A stretch of 64,000 nt of DNA from Prevotella veroralis DSM 19559 = JCM 6290. Lineage in GTDB: Bacteria > Bacteroidota > Bacteroidia > Bacteroidales > Bacteroidaceae. The DNA lies in NCBI RefSeq assembly GCF_000377625.1, contig NZ_KB898338.1:1-64000 (forward strand), written 5' to 3'. Shown here piece after piece: positions 1 to 7,618 of this stretch (its first letter is position 1; the number at the start of each line of letters is the position of its first letter). A model generated the notes under the pieces. It had not been told where the DNA came from. It searched no databases and was given only the letters and a program-made list of their open reading frames with translations. The position numbers were made by a program, and so were the translations under genes.

Positions 1-606
1 GACGTAAGAAGCAACCGTGGTTTTGTATTTATCCCAGAGGTAGGCGACCAAGTCCTCCTCGGCTTCCGTCATGGTGACCCAGCAAGACCATACGTTATGG
101 GTAGTCTCTTTAACGGAGTTACAGGTGGTGGCGGTGGTCAAGGCAACAACTGCAAGAGCCTTACCAGTCGCACCGGCAGTTCCTTGAAACTTGATGATTC
201 TAAAGGTAGTGTAACACTACACGATAAAGGCGGTGTAAGCATGACTTTTGATGGTGCAGGTAATTCTACATTGAATGCAAAAGCTACTCATTCGGTAAAT
301 GCCGGAAGTAATGCTTCGATAAATGTCGGCAAGGGAAAAAGTGTGCTTGAAATGAGTAGTGGGGGAAACATAAAATTGAAAGGTGAATCAACAATAACAT
401 TATCTGTTGGCTCAAGCGAGATTATAATAGCCAACACAAGCATTACGCTGAAATCTGAGAATATTTATGTCAAAGGATCAACACAGAGTGTTATCGGACC
501 AAATATGGAAAAATGTATAAAAGTCGAGGGAGGTGGAAGTGTAGACATTGTAGGTGATCCTGTCAACATTAATAAAGAGAAAGGCGGAGTTGTCAATATT
601 AAATAA
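1..606 (+). CDS. vgrG: VgrG (TssI), C-terminal part, cut by window start
   Basis: The reading frame is open from base 1, so only the last 201 residues are present. The first visible residues (GFVFIPEVGDQVLLGF, then HGDPARPYVMGS) match the gp5-like OB-fold of VgrG, and the rest is Thr/Ser/Gly/Val-rich repeat sequence as expected for the triple-stranded beta-helix needle. VgrG trimers form the spike at the tip of the T6SS tube, which carries PAAR proteins and effectors. The next gene starts 10 bases downstream, so this is the head of a VgrG/effector/immunity cluster. The internal ATG at 97 is not the true start because the family signature begins before it. Confidence 0.93.
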   Translation, partial: DVRSNRGFVFIPEVGDQVLLGFRHGDPARPYVMGSLFNGVTGGGGGQGNNCKSLTSRTGSSLKLDDSKGSVTLHDKGGVSMTFDGAGNSTLNAKATHSVNAGSNASINVGKGKSVLEMSSGGNIKLKGESTITLSVGSSEIIIANTSITLKSENIYVKGSTQSVIGPNMEKCIKVEGGGSVDIVGDPVNINKEKGGVVNIK

Positions 607-616
607 CATATAGATA

Positions 617-1519
617 ATGAGTTTGATAGATCGATTACACGGTCACGTCCAAGAAGGTCGTCTGACACAAAGAGACTACAAGTACCGTTGTGTACAGACC
701 ATCACCACGAAGCTTGACGAGATACCTGTCAGTACTATTGTCAGTAAGAAAGATTACTCTGTAGAGAGATTCACGGATGCAGAAGGAACACAGGGCTTTG
801 CCTTCAGTGTGAAAGATGATATTCCTTCTATTTTCCCAGAACAATATGTGGAATCAATAACCCTAATTAATGAATTGGAGAATATGAAGGTCAATGCCAT
901 AATAGGTATCGACCCTGACACTGGATTAATAACAAAGGTTCTCAATCATAACGAAATTACAGCATTATGGGATGAGGAGAAGAAACGGCTAACGGACAAA
1001 TATAATTTCCTGAAAGGTACGGCTGGAAGCAATGCACTGAACAATCTCATCAAACTGGAAGATAAGATAATATACCAGTATGATAAGTTTATGGAGAGTT
1101 TGATAGCCAATCCCTTTTACTCTATTTTCTTTGGTCAACATTTAGTTTCTGACCAGCTACGTGTTGGGAATGATACCATCCCTTACGCATCGCGCCTTTT
1201 CCCAGAAAACAAATTCAGTTTGGAAACACAACTAAGGTCTGAGGTTCAAGAAGATGGGACGTTGTTATTGGAATGCAGTGGTAAAAATACATCAGATTCT
1301 CGTTTTGACGAGACGATACGCAAAGCATACGATGAGAAGATAAAACCTTTGATACAATATAGCTTTACGCAGTATAACATCAACTTTACACAACAATCTT
1401 GGATTAATCAGGCTGAACGATGCCTTCAGAAAGGTTCACTGAGTGTTATAGAAGAAGTTACTGATAATGTCACATTGAGTGTCGACTTACAAATACGAAG
1501 ACTGACTAATACAATTTAA
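617..1519 (+). CDS. Unknown protein between vgrG and PAAR-like gene
   Basis: A 300-residue protein I do not recognise. It has no signal peptide or membrane segment and looks like a soluble cytoplasmic protein with mixed alpha/beta content. It starts 10 bases after vgrG and ends 3 bases before the PAAR-like gene, so the three are almost certainly cotranscribed. In T6SS clusters this position is often taken by an adaptor or chaperone that loads the effector on VgrG, which is the most reasonable guess, but no DUF1795, DUF4123 or DUF2169 signature is apparent. It could also be a second spike-associated effector. Confidence 0.6.
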   Translation: MSLIDRLHGHVQEGRLTQRDYKYRCVQTITTKLDEIPVSTIVSKKDYSVERFTDAEGTQGFAFSVKDDIPSIFPEQYVESITLINELENMKVNAIIGIDPDTGLITKVLNHNEITALWDEEKKRLTDKYNFLKGTAGSNALNNLIKLEDKIIYQYDKFMESLIANPFYSIFFGQHLVSDQLRVGNDTIPYASRLFPENKFSLETQLRSEVQEDGTLLLECSGKNTSDSRFDETIRKAYDEKIKPLIQYSFTQYNINFTQQSWINQAERCLQKGSLSVIEEVTDNVTLSVDLQIRRLTNTI

Positions 1520-1522
1520 ATT

Positions 1523-2908
1523 ATGGGACAATCCTATGTAAGACATGGTACGAATGTAGTTTGTACTAATATGACCTGCGGAACACCGCGAGAGATATGG
1601 AGAGTTGATAAGGATGGTAATGTTATCAATACTGCCTCAAAGCTGCCGTTACTAAATATTGATGACAAAAAAATCTCTGAAACATTTGTTTGCAAAATGC
1701 CTATAAAGAAATGGGGAGGTCTGTTAACATTTCTTGCTGGCGTTGCAGTTGGAGCTTTGATTGTCGCTGCTATTGTTGCAACTGGTGGCGTTGGTGCTGT
1801 CTTACTATCTGCTGTAGCTATCGAAGGTTGGATGGTGGGTGCAGCAATAGCTGTTGGAACTTTAGCAGCCGGTTATGCAGGCTATAGAGGGATAAAAGGG
1901 GTTGCCCACGATTGTGATAACACACTGGAGTCATCTTGGAATTCAGCACACCCAAGTGTATTTATAGAGCATAAGAAAGCTCTGCTGAATAGATCTTATA
2001 TGATGTGTACAACAGGAGGATTAATTAATATCATTGTTAATCCTGAACAAGCTAAAAAAGCTGCATTATATATTACAGCAATGAATGCAGCAGAAATATA
2101 TGTTCAGCTGAAAAGTAAATTCATTCAAGGTGCTATAGGTGGGCTTACAGGAGGAGCCAATCCTTTTGCTTTAGCCCTCTCAGTGGGCTTCTACACTGGT
2201 GCACTAAACTTTGGAGGCTTTGACTTTAGTGAGACGGACAAATCCAACCAAAAGTCTGACTCTATAGGAAATTTAAAAAACACTGGTACGACTACTGGGG
2301 TAGGAACTGGAGAGTCTGTTGTTGAAAGTAGTATCACTACAGGTGTAAAAGCAAATAAGGCAGGAGTGGGTGAGGCTGCAAGGATAGATGCACAGGTAGC
2401 ATCAAAAACAGGAGAGGCAAACATGAAAGGCTTGGAGTCTTTGGCTTATGGAACACAAGCTGCTGATGCAAGTGCGGAAGCTGCTACTTGGGGATCTCAA
2501 GTAGCTACTCGTACATCAAATGGTGCAAGTGCAACTTCTATTGCTTCTGCAGAATTAGTAGAACAGATGTATAAAGAATCTTCTGAGGAACTGATGCATA
2601 AATCAGTTCAAGCTGCACTCGAACAACAGGATGTTCTTGCTGAAGCAGCAACCATTCAGGGAGGAAAGACTGCTGCAGTAAAAGCCGCTAAAACAGGTGC
2701 ATGGAAAGATGGCTTTAAGAATTTTGGAAAGTCTTTGGGTTTAGGTCTTGCAGGAGCTGCAGTTGGTTATGCGGTAGATGAAGGATCAAACTGGGTAGAA
2801 AATAAGATAGAAGGAAAGACTGGAGAAATAATGAAGGAGTTAAATGATTCCGACGACAATGACACAGTAGGTAATGCAAACTATATGGGTATCATCGCAA
2901 ATTCATAA
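1523..2908 (+). CDS. PAAR-like (DUF4280) membrane protein, probable T6SS effector
   Basis: A 461-residue protein. The start (MGQSYVRHGTNVVCTN) and a second block at about residues 129-175 (W..AHPSVFIEHKKALLNRS, then MCTTGG) look like the two halves of the DUF4280 PAAR-like spike domain. They are separated by a strongly hydrophobic stretch at about residues 65-118 able to form two membrane helices. A further hydrophobic patch lies near 195-225 and a Gly/Ala-rich one near 395-415. This layout resembles T6SS effectors that carry their own translocation helices behind a PAAR tip. The C-terminal half is Ala/Ser/Thr-rich and matches no toxin family I know. It is followed 5 bases later by the first of three tandem genes that probably encode immunity. 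Confidence 0.65.
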   Translation: MGQSYVRHGTNVVCTNMTCGTPREIWRVDKDGNVINTASKLPLLNIDDKKISETFVCKMPIKKWGGLLTFLAGVAVGALIVAAIVATGGVGAVLLSAVAIEGWMVGAAIAVGTLAAGYAGYRGIKGVAHDCDNTLESSWNSAHPSVFIEHKKALLNRSYMMCTTGGLINIIVNPEQAKKAALYITAMNAAEIYVQLKSKFIQGAIGGLTGGANPFALALSVGFYTGALNFGGFDFSETDKSNQKSDSIGNLKNTGTTTGVGTGESVVESSITTGVKANKAGVGEAARIDAQVASKTGEANMKGLESLAYGTQAADASAEAATWGSQVATRTSNGASATSIASAELVEQMYKESSEELMHKSVQAALEQQDVLAEAATIQGGKTAAVKAAKTGAWKDGFKNFGKSLGLGLAGAAVGYAVDEGSNWVENKIEGKTGEIMKELNDSDDNDTVGNANYMGIIANS

Positions 2909-2913
2909 TATCA

Positions 2914-3594
2914 ATGGCAAATAATTTTTCAATAGGAGGAACTAAAATCTTCTCAACAGCAGGAACCATCTTTGCATCTCTTGTAGGTGGACCACAAAGT
3001 ATCTTTATTATAACGAGGTTTACGCTTGGTGGAAATAAAGACGCTATCCCTTACGCAGATACGTATATAAAGAATTCAGACACAATAGTAGTAAAAATAC
3101 CTATAAATCACCGTGAAATAGATATCGACGACGACGTCTTCACTACCAGCGGATGGTTTATGGGAGTAGCACAAACACGCTCTGCAACTTATAATATGTA
3201 TTCTTTCTATTCTCCTGAACATAAGAAGTATTTAGGAGTTGTTACTTTTATAGGCAGCTATAATACTATTCAAAGGGGTAGTGGCGAAAAAATCTGGTAT
3301 GATGACATAGAAGTTCAGAGACTAACTTTTCTTTACAGGATTAAAAGTTTCTCAGCCTACGTAAATCGTCAGCAATGGCAGGACCCAACCTACGGTACAA
3401 AGGATAATCCTGTTCCTATCTTCTTTAAGCGTGCGTTGTCAGGACATGAAACTTTAGATATGGATGAACATATTACCATAAAGCCCAGTGTTAACAAAAA
3501 GTTTGTTGAACTTTATCTTGCGCATGAATTGTCTTCAAAAGAGTTTAATCGTCTTTATGGAGAAGACATGAAACGCTTGGGGCTGAAGGATTAA
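2914..3594 (+). CDS. Tandem paralogue 1 of 3, putative T6SS immunity protein
   Basis: A 226-residue protein of unknown family, with a mildly hydrophobic first 40 residues, a central block containing NHREID and FMGVAQTRSATYN, and a conserved ending RLYGEDMKRLGLKD. It begins 5 bases after the PAAR-like effector gene, so it is probably translationally coupled to it. It is nearly identical to the next two genes; differences cluster at residues 26-29, 70-74, 107-140 and 172-185. Position directly after a putative effector plus tandem amplification suggest immunity, but no known immunity fold is recognised. A second effector is possible. Confidence 0.6.
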   Translation: MANNFSIGGTKIFSTAGTIFASLVGGPQSIFIITRFTLGGNKDAIPYADTYIKNSDTIVVKIPINHREIDIDDDVFTTSGWFMGVAQTRSATYNMYSFYSPEHKKYLGVVTFIGSYNTIQRGSGEKIWYDDIEVQRLTFLYRIKSFSAYVNRQQWQDPTYGTKDNPVPIFFKRALSGHETLDMDEHITIKPSVNKKFVELYLAHELSSKEFNRLYGEDMKRLGLKD

Positions 3595-3756
3595 GTTAGG
3601 TGACGAGTGGACTAGTTTACGAGTTGACAAGTTGCTTGCAAAGTAAGAAATGTGAGTAAAAAGTTGAGAACGCTCCAGATTATTTGTACTTTTGTGATGA
3701 GAACAATGCAGATGTAGTGCAAACGATATGAGTATCATCGCAAATTCATAATATCA

Positions 3757-4440
3757 ATGGCAAATAATTTTTCAATAGGAGGATTTAAAATCTTCTCGAC
3801 AGCAGGAACAGTTTTTGCATCTCTTGTAGGTGCACCACTGCTTATCTTTATTATAACGAGGTTTACGCTCGGTGGAAATAAAGATGCTATCCCTTACGCA
3901 GATACGTATATAAAGAATTCAGACACAATAGTAGTAAAAATACCTATAAATCACCGTGAAATAGATGTCTATGATGATATCTTCACTACCAGCGGATGGT
4001 TCATGGGAGTAGCACAAACACGCTCTGCAACTTATAATATGATTTACTTCTATTCTCCTGAACATAAGAAGTATTTAGGAGTTGTTACTTTTAAAGGCTG
4101 CTATAATACCATTCAAAGAGGTAGTGGCGAGAAAATATGGTATGATGACATAGAAGATCAGAGACTAGCTTATCTTTATGATATTAAAAGTTTCTCAGCC
4201 TATGTCAACCGTCAGCAATGGCAGGATCCAACCTACGGCACAAAGGATAATCCTGTTCCCATCTTCTTTAAGAGGTCACTCTCTGGTCATGAGAAATTAG
4301 GTGGTATGGATGATTTTATTACCATCAAGCCCAGTGTTAACAAGAAGTTTGTTGAACTTTATCTTGCGCATGAATTGTCTTCAAAAGAGTTTAACCGTCT
4401 TTATGGAGAAGACATGAAACGCTTGGGGCTGAAGGATTAA
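3757..4440 (+). CDS. Tandem paralogue 2 of 3, putative T6SS immunity protein
   Basis: A 227-residue copy of the preceding gene, offset by 843 bases. It differs in charged and aromatic residues in the variable patches (VYDDI for IDDDV, FKGCY for FIGSY, LAYLYDIK for LTFLYRIK). The last third is almost the same DNA sequence as copy 1. The 162 bases between copies 1 and 2 are repeated between copies 2 and 3 and contain the last codons of the upstream effector gene, so the unit was duplicated together with the effector end. Role as for copy 1: likely immunity, unproven. Confidence 0.6.
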   Translation: MANNFSIGGFKIFSTAGTVFASLVGAPLLIFIITRFTLGGNKDAIPYADTYIKNSDTIVVKIPINHREIDVYDDIFTTSGWFMGVAQTRSATYNMIYFYSPEHKKYLGVVTFKGCYNTIQRGSGEKIWYDDIEDQRLAYLYDIKSFSAYVNRQQWQDPTYGTKDNPVPIFFKRSLSGHEKLGGMDDFITIKPSVNKKFVELYLAHELSSKEFNRLYGEDMKRLGLKD

Positions 4441-4602
4441 GTTAGGTGACGAGTGGACTGGTTTATGAGTTGACAAGTTGCTTGCAAAGCAAGAAATGTG
4501 AGTAAAAAGTTGAGAACGCTCCAGATTATTTGTACTTTTGTGATGAGAACAATGCAGATGTAATGCAAACTATATGGGTATCATCGCAAATTCATAATAT
4601 CA

Positions 4603-5286
4603 ATGGCAAATAATTTTTCAATAGGAGGAATTAAAATCTTCTCAACAGCAGGAACCATCTTTGCATCTCTTGTAGGTGCACCACTAAGTATCTTTATTAT
4701 AACGAGGTTTACGCTTGGTGGAAATAAAGACGCTATCCCTTACGCAGATACGTATATAAAGAATTCAGACACAATAGTAGTAAAAATACCTATAAATCAC
4801 CGTGAAATAGATACCGACGACGACGTCTTCACTACCAGCGCATGGTTTATGGGAGTAGCACAAACACGCTCTGCAACTTATAATATGATTTACTTCTATT
4901 CTCCTGAACATAAGAAGTATTTAGGAGTTGTTACTTTTATAGGCGGTTATAATACCATTCAAAGGGGTAGTGGCGAAAAAATCTGGTATGATGACATAGA
5001 AGTTCAGAGACTAACTTTTCTTTACTGGATTAAAAGTTTCTCAGCCTACGTAAATCGTCAGCAGTGGCAGGACCCGACGTATGGAACTAAAGACAACCCT
5101 ATGCCTATATTCTTTAAAAAGAGTTTAACAGGTATGGAATTTTGTGCCAGTGAGACAGACCTGCCTACGATTAAACCCTCCGTGTATAAGAAGTTCGTTG
5201 AGCTTTACCTTGCACACGGACTGGAACCCGAGGAGTTCGATAGGCTCTATGGGGCGGACATGAAGCGCTTGGGGCTAAAAGATTGA
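4603..5286 (+). CDS. Tandem paralogue 3 of 3, putative T6SS immunity protein
   Basis: A 227-residue third copy, offset 846 bases from copy 2. Its first two thirds are close to copy 1 (TDDDV, FIGGY, LTFLYWIK), but from about position 5061 to the end both DNA and protein diverge. The segment around residues 173-187 (SLTGMEFCASETDLPT) has no counterpart in copies 1 and 2, and the last 60 bases use different synonymous codons for the same ending. Copy 3 may therefore keep the ancestral 3' end, with copies 1 and 2 newer, or be a recombinant of two lineages. Confidence 0.6.
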   Translation: MANNFSIGGIKIFSTAGTIFASLVGAPLSIFIITRFTLGGNKDAIPYADTYIKNSDTIVVKIPINHREIDTDDDVFTTSAWFMGVAQTRSATYNMIYFYSPEHKKYLGVVTFIGGYNTIQRGSGEKIWYDDIEVQRLTFLYWIKSFSAYVNRQQWQDPTYGTKDNPMPIFFKKSLTGMEFCASETDLPTIKPSVYKKFVELYLAHGLEPEEFDRLYGADMKRLGLKD

Positions 5287-5378
5287 ACTGGTTGACAAGT
5301 AACGCTTGACAACGCAATGATGGCGTAGCTTTGTTTTAACTCCAATTCCTAAGTTCTGAGTAACAAAAAGATAAGATT

Positions 5379-5990
5379 ATGGCACGATTAACATTTGAAG
5401 AAAGAAATAAAAACAACTATACCAAGTATAGTGATGTTCCTATTAAAACAATCAATAAATATAAAGGAGTACTACCTGATGAACTGTTAACCATCTGGCA
5501 AAATATGGGCTATGGTATTTATGAAGATGGTTTTATACAGTTTATTAATCCTGATGAGTATGAATTTGTATTTGATTACATTGATAAGTTGTTAGAACCT
5601 TCTATTGTATTTGGTGTTACGGCTTTAGGAGATTTGTTAATATGGGAAGGTAATGATAATTGGACGATTTCATCTGATGAGGGAAATAGAATCTTGTTCA
5701 TAAATATAAGAAAGTGTACAAGCGAGATCTTAGGTGATATGGATTTTCTTTTAAACTTTACTTTAGGAGATGAAACGGCTATTATAGACAAGGAATATTT
5801 TGACTCCCGACCTTATTTAAATATTAAGGGAAAGTTACCTACTTTGCAATATGGTCAGTGCTATGGTTATGTTCCAGCCTTGGCATTGGGAGGCAAAGCA
5901 TCCAGTAAAAATCTACAAGTGGTAGATGTAAAGTCGTATGTAGACATAATAGGACAAGCTGTTGGTAAATTTATAGATTTATCAGATTAA
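5379..5990 (+). CDS. GAD-like / DUF1851 (Tdi1-type) immunity protein
   Basis: A 203-residue soluble protein. Residues about 20-70 (VPIKTINKYKGVLPDELLTI, then a Gly/Tyr-rich stretch and INPDEYEFV) match the GAD-like domain, and residues about 75-200 (FGVTALGDLLIWEG through YGQCYGYVPALALGG to the end) match DUF1851, the C-terminal domain of Tdi1, the immunity protein of the T6SS DNase effector Tde1. No Tde1-like toxin is visible in this window, so it appears to be an orphan immunity gene kept beside the cluster, useful against DNase effectors of competitors. Its own leader of about 90 bases separates it from the tandem array. Confidence 0.72.
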   Translation: MARLTFEERNKNNYTKYSDVPIKTINKYKGVLPDELLTIWQNMGYGIYEDGFIQFINPDEYEFVFDYIDKLLEPSIVFGVTALGDLLIWEGNDNWTISSDEGNRILFINIRKCTSEILGDMDFLLNFTLGDETAIIDKEYFDSRPYLNIKGKLPTLQYGQCYGYVPALALGGKASSKNLQVVDVKSYVDIIGQAVGKFIDLSD

Positions 5991-5996
5991 GAAAAT

Positions 5997-6122
5997 ATGG
6001 ATAAGGAAGAAAGAATAAATCAGATTACCAAGCAAGTGAAGATACTGGAGCGAGTTCCACGAGATAGAATGAGATTAATCCACATACATGGTAAGCTTAC
6101 CTCCAATAAGATGGTCTTATAA
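5997..6122 (+). CDS. Small ORF, 41 residues, possibly a fragment
   Basis: An ATG 6 bases after the preceding stop opens a 41-codon frame beginning MDKEERINQITKQVKILERV and ending NKMVL. It is charged and helical in look, with the heptad-like N-terminus of a longer protein, so it may be the stump of an immunity-like gene. Coding status is uncertain. Confidence 0.35.
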   Translation: MDKEERINQITKQVKILERVPRDRMRLIHIHGKLTSNKMVL

Positions 6123-6240
6123 AGGGGGGATAAACTACATGATAAATGTAATTAGATGTGATGTCTATCTGTCTTCTACAAACAATTTATTCTCATGCTA
6201 TTGATTTTTGTAAACCCTTTTTATGCTGTTCAAAGCTAAC

Positions 6241-6315
6241 ACATGCTCTTTTGCCATGCAAAAGATGCCTAATTGGCTTGCTAAAGATGCCCTTTTGAAG
6301 GCTAATTAGGCACCT
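6241..6315 (-). repeat. Dispersed intergenic repeat, family A, copy 1
   Basis: Read on the minus strand, this segment has AAAGGTGCCTAATT, then CTTCAAAAGGGCATCTTT, then AAGCCAATTAGGC. The same ordered blocks occur on the plus strand at 57,956-58,060. It contains an internal 9-bp inverted repeat, TGCCTAATT at 6266-6274 and AATTAGGCA at 6304-6312. No coding potential is seen. Confidence 0.7.
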
Positions 6316-6481
6316 TTAGATTTGCTCTCTTGTAAGAAACTGACTACTAAGTATTTATAAAACCACATGAAAACTTAGTTTTAAACGTATTTTTCTTACT
6401 AAAAACGTTCAGTAATGTAAAGACTTTTTCGATTAATCCTTTCTCCTATATCAATTCATATCTTTAGTTTTGCCACTTAAG

Positions 6482-6690
6482 GTTAGGTTTCTGAGAAATG
6501 TCACAAGGAGAAAAGAGAAGACGGAGGATTATTTCTATTAGCAATTTATATACAAAGCGTTTATCCCAAAGTATTTATCAAGAATCTGTAGGCTATACCT
6601 CCGTCGCTCTTTGTGTCGCCAGCACCTCCGTGACATAGTGCGTTACCTCCGTGACTCCGTGTGCCTATTATATAAGACTTTTAGTTTATC
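6482..6690 (-). repeat. Dispersed intergenic repeat, family B, copy 1
   Basis: The reverse complement of this segment aligns with 19,370-19,630: shared blocks include AGGCACAC, TACAGATTC, CTTTGGGATAAA, GCTTTGT, CCTCCGT and GTGACATTTC in the same order. CCTCCGTGAC-like submotifs recur inside it. The rest of the gap 6123-6888 is AT-rich and shows no gene. Confidence 0.65.
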
Positions 6691-6861
6691 ACTCCATATT
6701 TCGGAAAAGCCCCATATAATACTAAAAGTTGATTTTAGATACAGAGTTAAAGCTTGTTTTAAGAAATAAGAAATTCTTGTTTACGTGGAAAACTTCATCA
6801 ATTAAATACTTATAAAATATAAAAAACAGAAAAAAGATGCCCATATCTATTAAAAATAATA

Positions 6862-6869
6862 TATATTTG
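6862..6869 (+). promoter_or_regulatory. Putative promoter -7 box of the T6SS structural operon
   Basis: TATATTTG fits the Bacteroidota -7 consensus TAnnTTTG and lies 19 bases before the tssE ATG. No convincing -33 TTTG is seen, so the call is tentative. The short untranslated leader is usual in this phylum. Confidence 0.45.
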
Positions 6870-6888
6870 CACAATATTTTGGTATAAA

Positions 6889-7311
6889 ATGAACTATCTA
6901 AAACTGCCTTTGGATTTATCAGGGGCTTTAAATGGACAAATTCAACGATGCTCCTATGAGGAATCAATTGCCCAGCATCTCATGATGTTGGTGGTTTCTC
7001 GTCATGGAGAAGTGGAAGGAAGAGAGGATTACGGTTCGATTATATGGGATTTGGAGTTCAATCAAGTTTTGAAAAACGAAGACTGGGAAGATAAGGTCAG
7101 ACAGTCATTGGAAGCCACTATAATTAAGTATGAACCTCGTTTAAAAGACGTCCATGTAAGAGTAGAACTTACTGAGGTTGAGGAAGATGTCAGAGATAAG
7201 TTCCCTAATGCTCGAAAGCGTGTACGCTTGTGGGTAAATGGTCTTATTGTAAGAAATGACCAGCACTTCAACTTTAATACACATCTCTATATAAGTCCAA
7301 TATCACAGTAA
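6889..7311 (+). CDS. tssE: TssE, T6SS baseplate protein (gp25-like)
   Basis: A 140-residue protein of the GPW/gp25 family. Visible hallmarks are the N-terminal YEESIAQHLMMLVVS helix, the REDYGSIIWDLEF segment with the acidic/aromatic pattern typical of gp25, and the C-terminal beta part with ARKRVRLWVNGLIV. In the cell it joins TssF, TssG and TssK in the cytoplasmic baseplate wedge from which the sheath grows. It is the first gene of the structural block, with a possible promoter just upstream. The length is normal for the family. Confidence 0.9.
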   Translation: MNYLKLPLDLSGALNGQIQRCSYEESIAQHLMMLVVSRHGEVEGREDYGSIIWDLEFNQVLKNEDWEDKVRQSLEATIIKYEPRLKDVHVRVELTEVEEDVRDKFPNARKRVRLWVNGLIVRNDQHFNFNTHLYISPISQ

Positions 7312-7347
7312 GATTGGCTGATAGAAAGGAAAGTGTAATATAAGAAG

Positions 7348-7533
7348 ATGAAATGAATAAACATATTGAACTACTTAACACTCTTGTTACTTTTCTTCTG
7401 TTGCATATCGTGTGACAGCAAAAGAACTATGGACAATATGAGAAACGATTCACTTTTTGTATGGCAGCCCGCTTTGACGGCTCCAAAGTATTATCCCGTA
7501 CAAGCCCAGTATGCACGTGTTATGGTGGAATGA
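7348..7533 (+). pseudogene. Lipoprotein gene with in-frame TGA, candidate tssQ
   Basis: An open frame encodes a hydrophobic run ending in CCISC, a good lipobox for lipid attachment, then DSKRTMDNMRNDSLFVW and a short tail ending ARVMVE. The only upstream ATG in frame (7348) is followed two codons later by TGA (7354-7356). After the second TGA (7531-7533) the frame stays open for 17 more codons. Without ATG, translation would have to begin at TTG 7366. In Bacteroidota T6SS loci a small outer-membrane-type lipoprotein, TssQ, belongs to the TssN/O/P/Q/R membrane complex, and no other candidate lies in the window. I read this as a decayed or mis-sequenced tssQ. The stretch to 7618 holds no other gene. 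Confidence 0.45.
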
Positions 7534-7618
7534 GCATACAAATCGTTGACAGTCTTTGTTAAAGGATCAAATAGCTCACACAAATGAGATACATCATTAT
7601 TAGAGATGAAAATAAAAT

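Larger units (their letters stand above)
2874..5286 (+). repeat. Three-copy tandem duplication carrying the effector's 3' end
   Basis: Units begin near 2874, 3717 and 4563 (periods 843 and 846 bases). In each, a block of about 40 bases including TATCATCGCAAATTCATAAT precedes the ATG of the paralogue. In unit 1 that block is the coding end of the PAAR-like gene; in units 2 and 3 it is non-coding. The duplication endpoint therefore lies inside the upstream effector gene. Confidence 0.9.

Noticed and set aside
7348..7365. Selenocysteine or TGA-readthrough in the lipoprotein gene
   Set aside because: No SECIS-like hairpin is seen and the TGA lies at codon 3, before the signal peptide; decay or TTG start is simpler.
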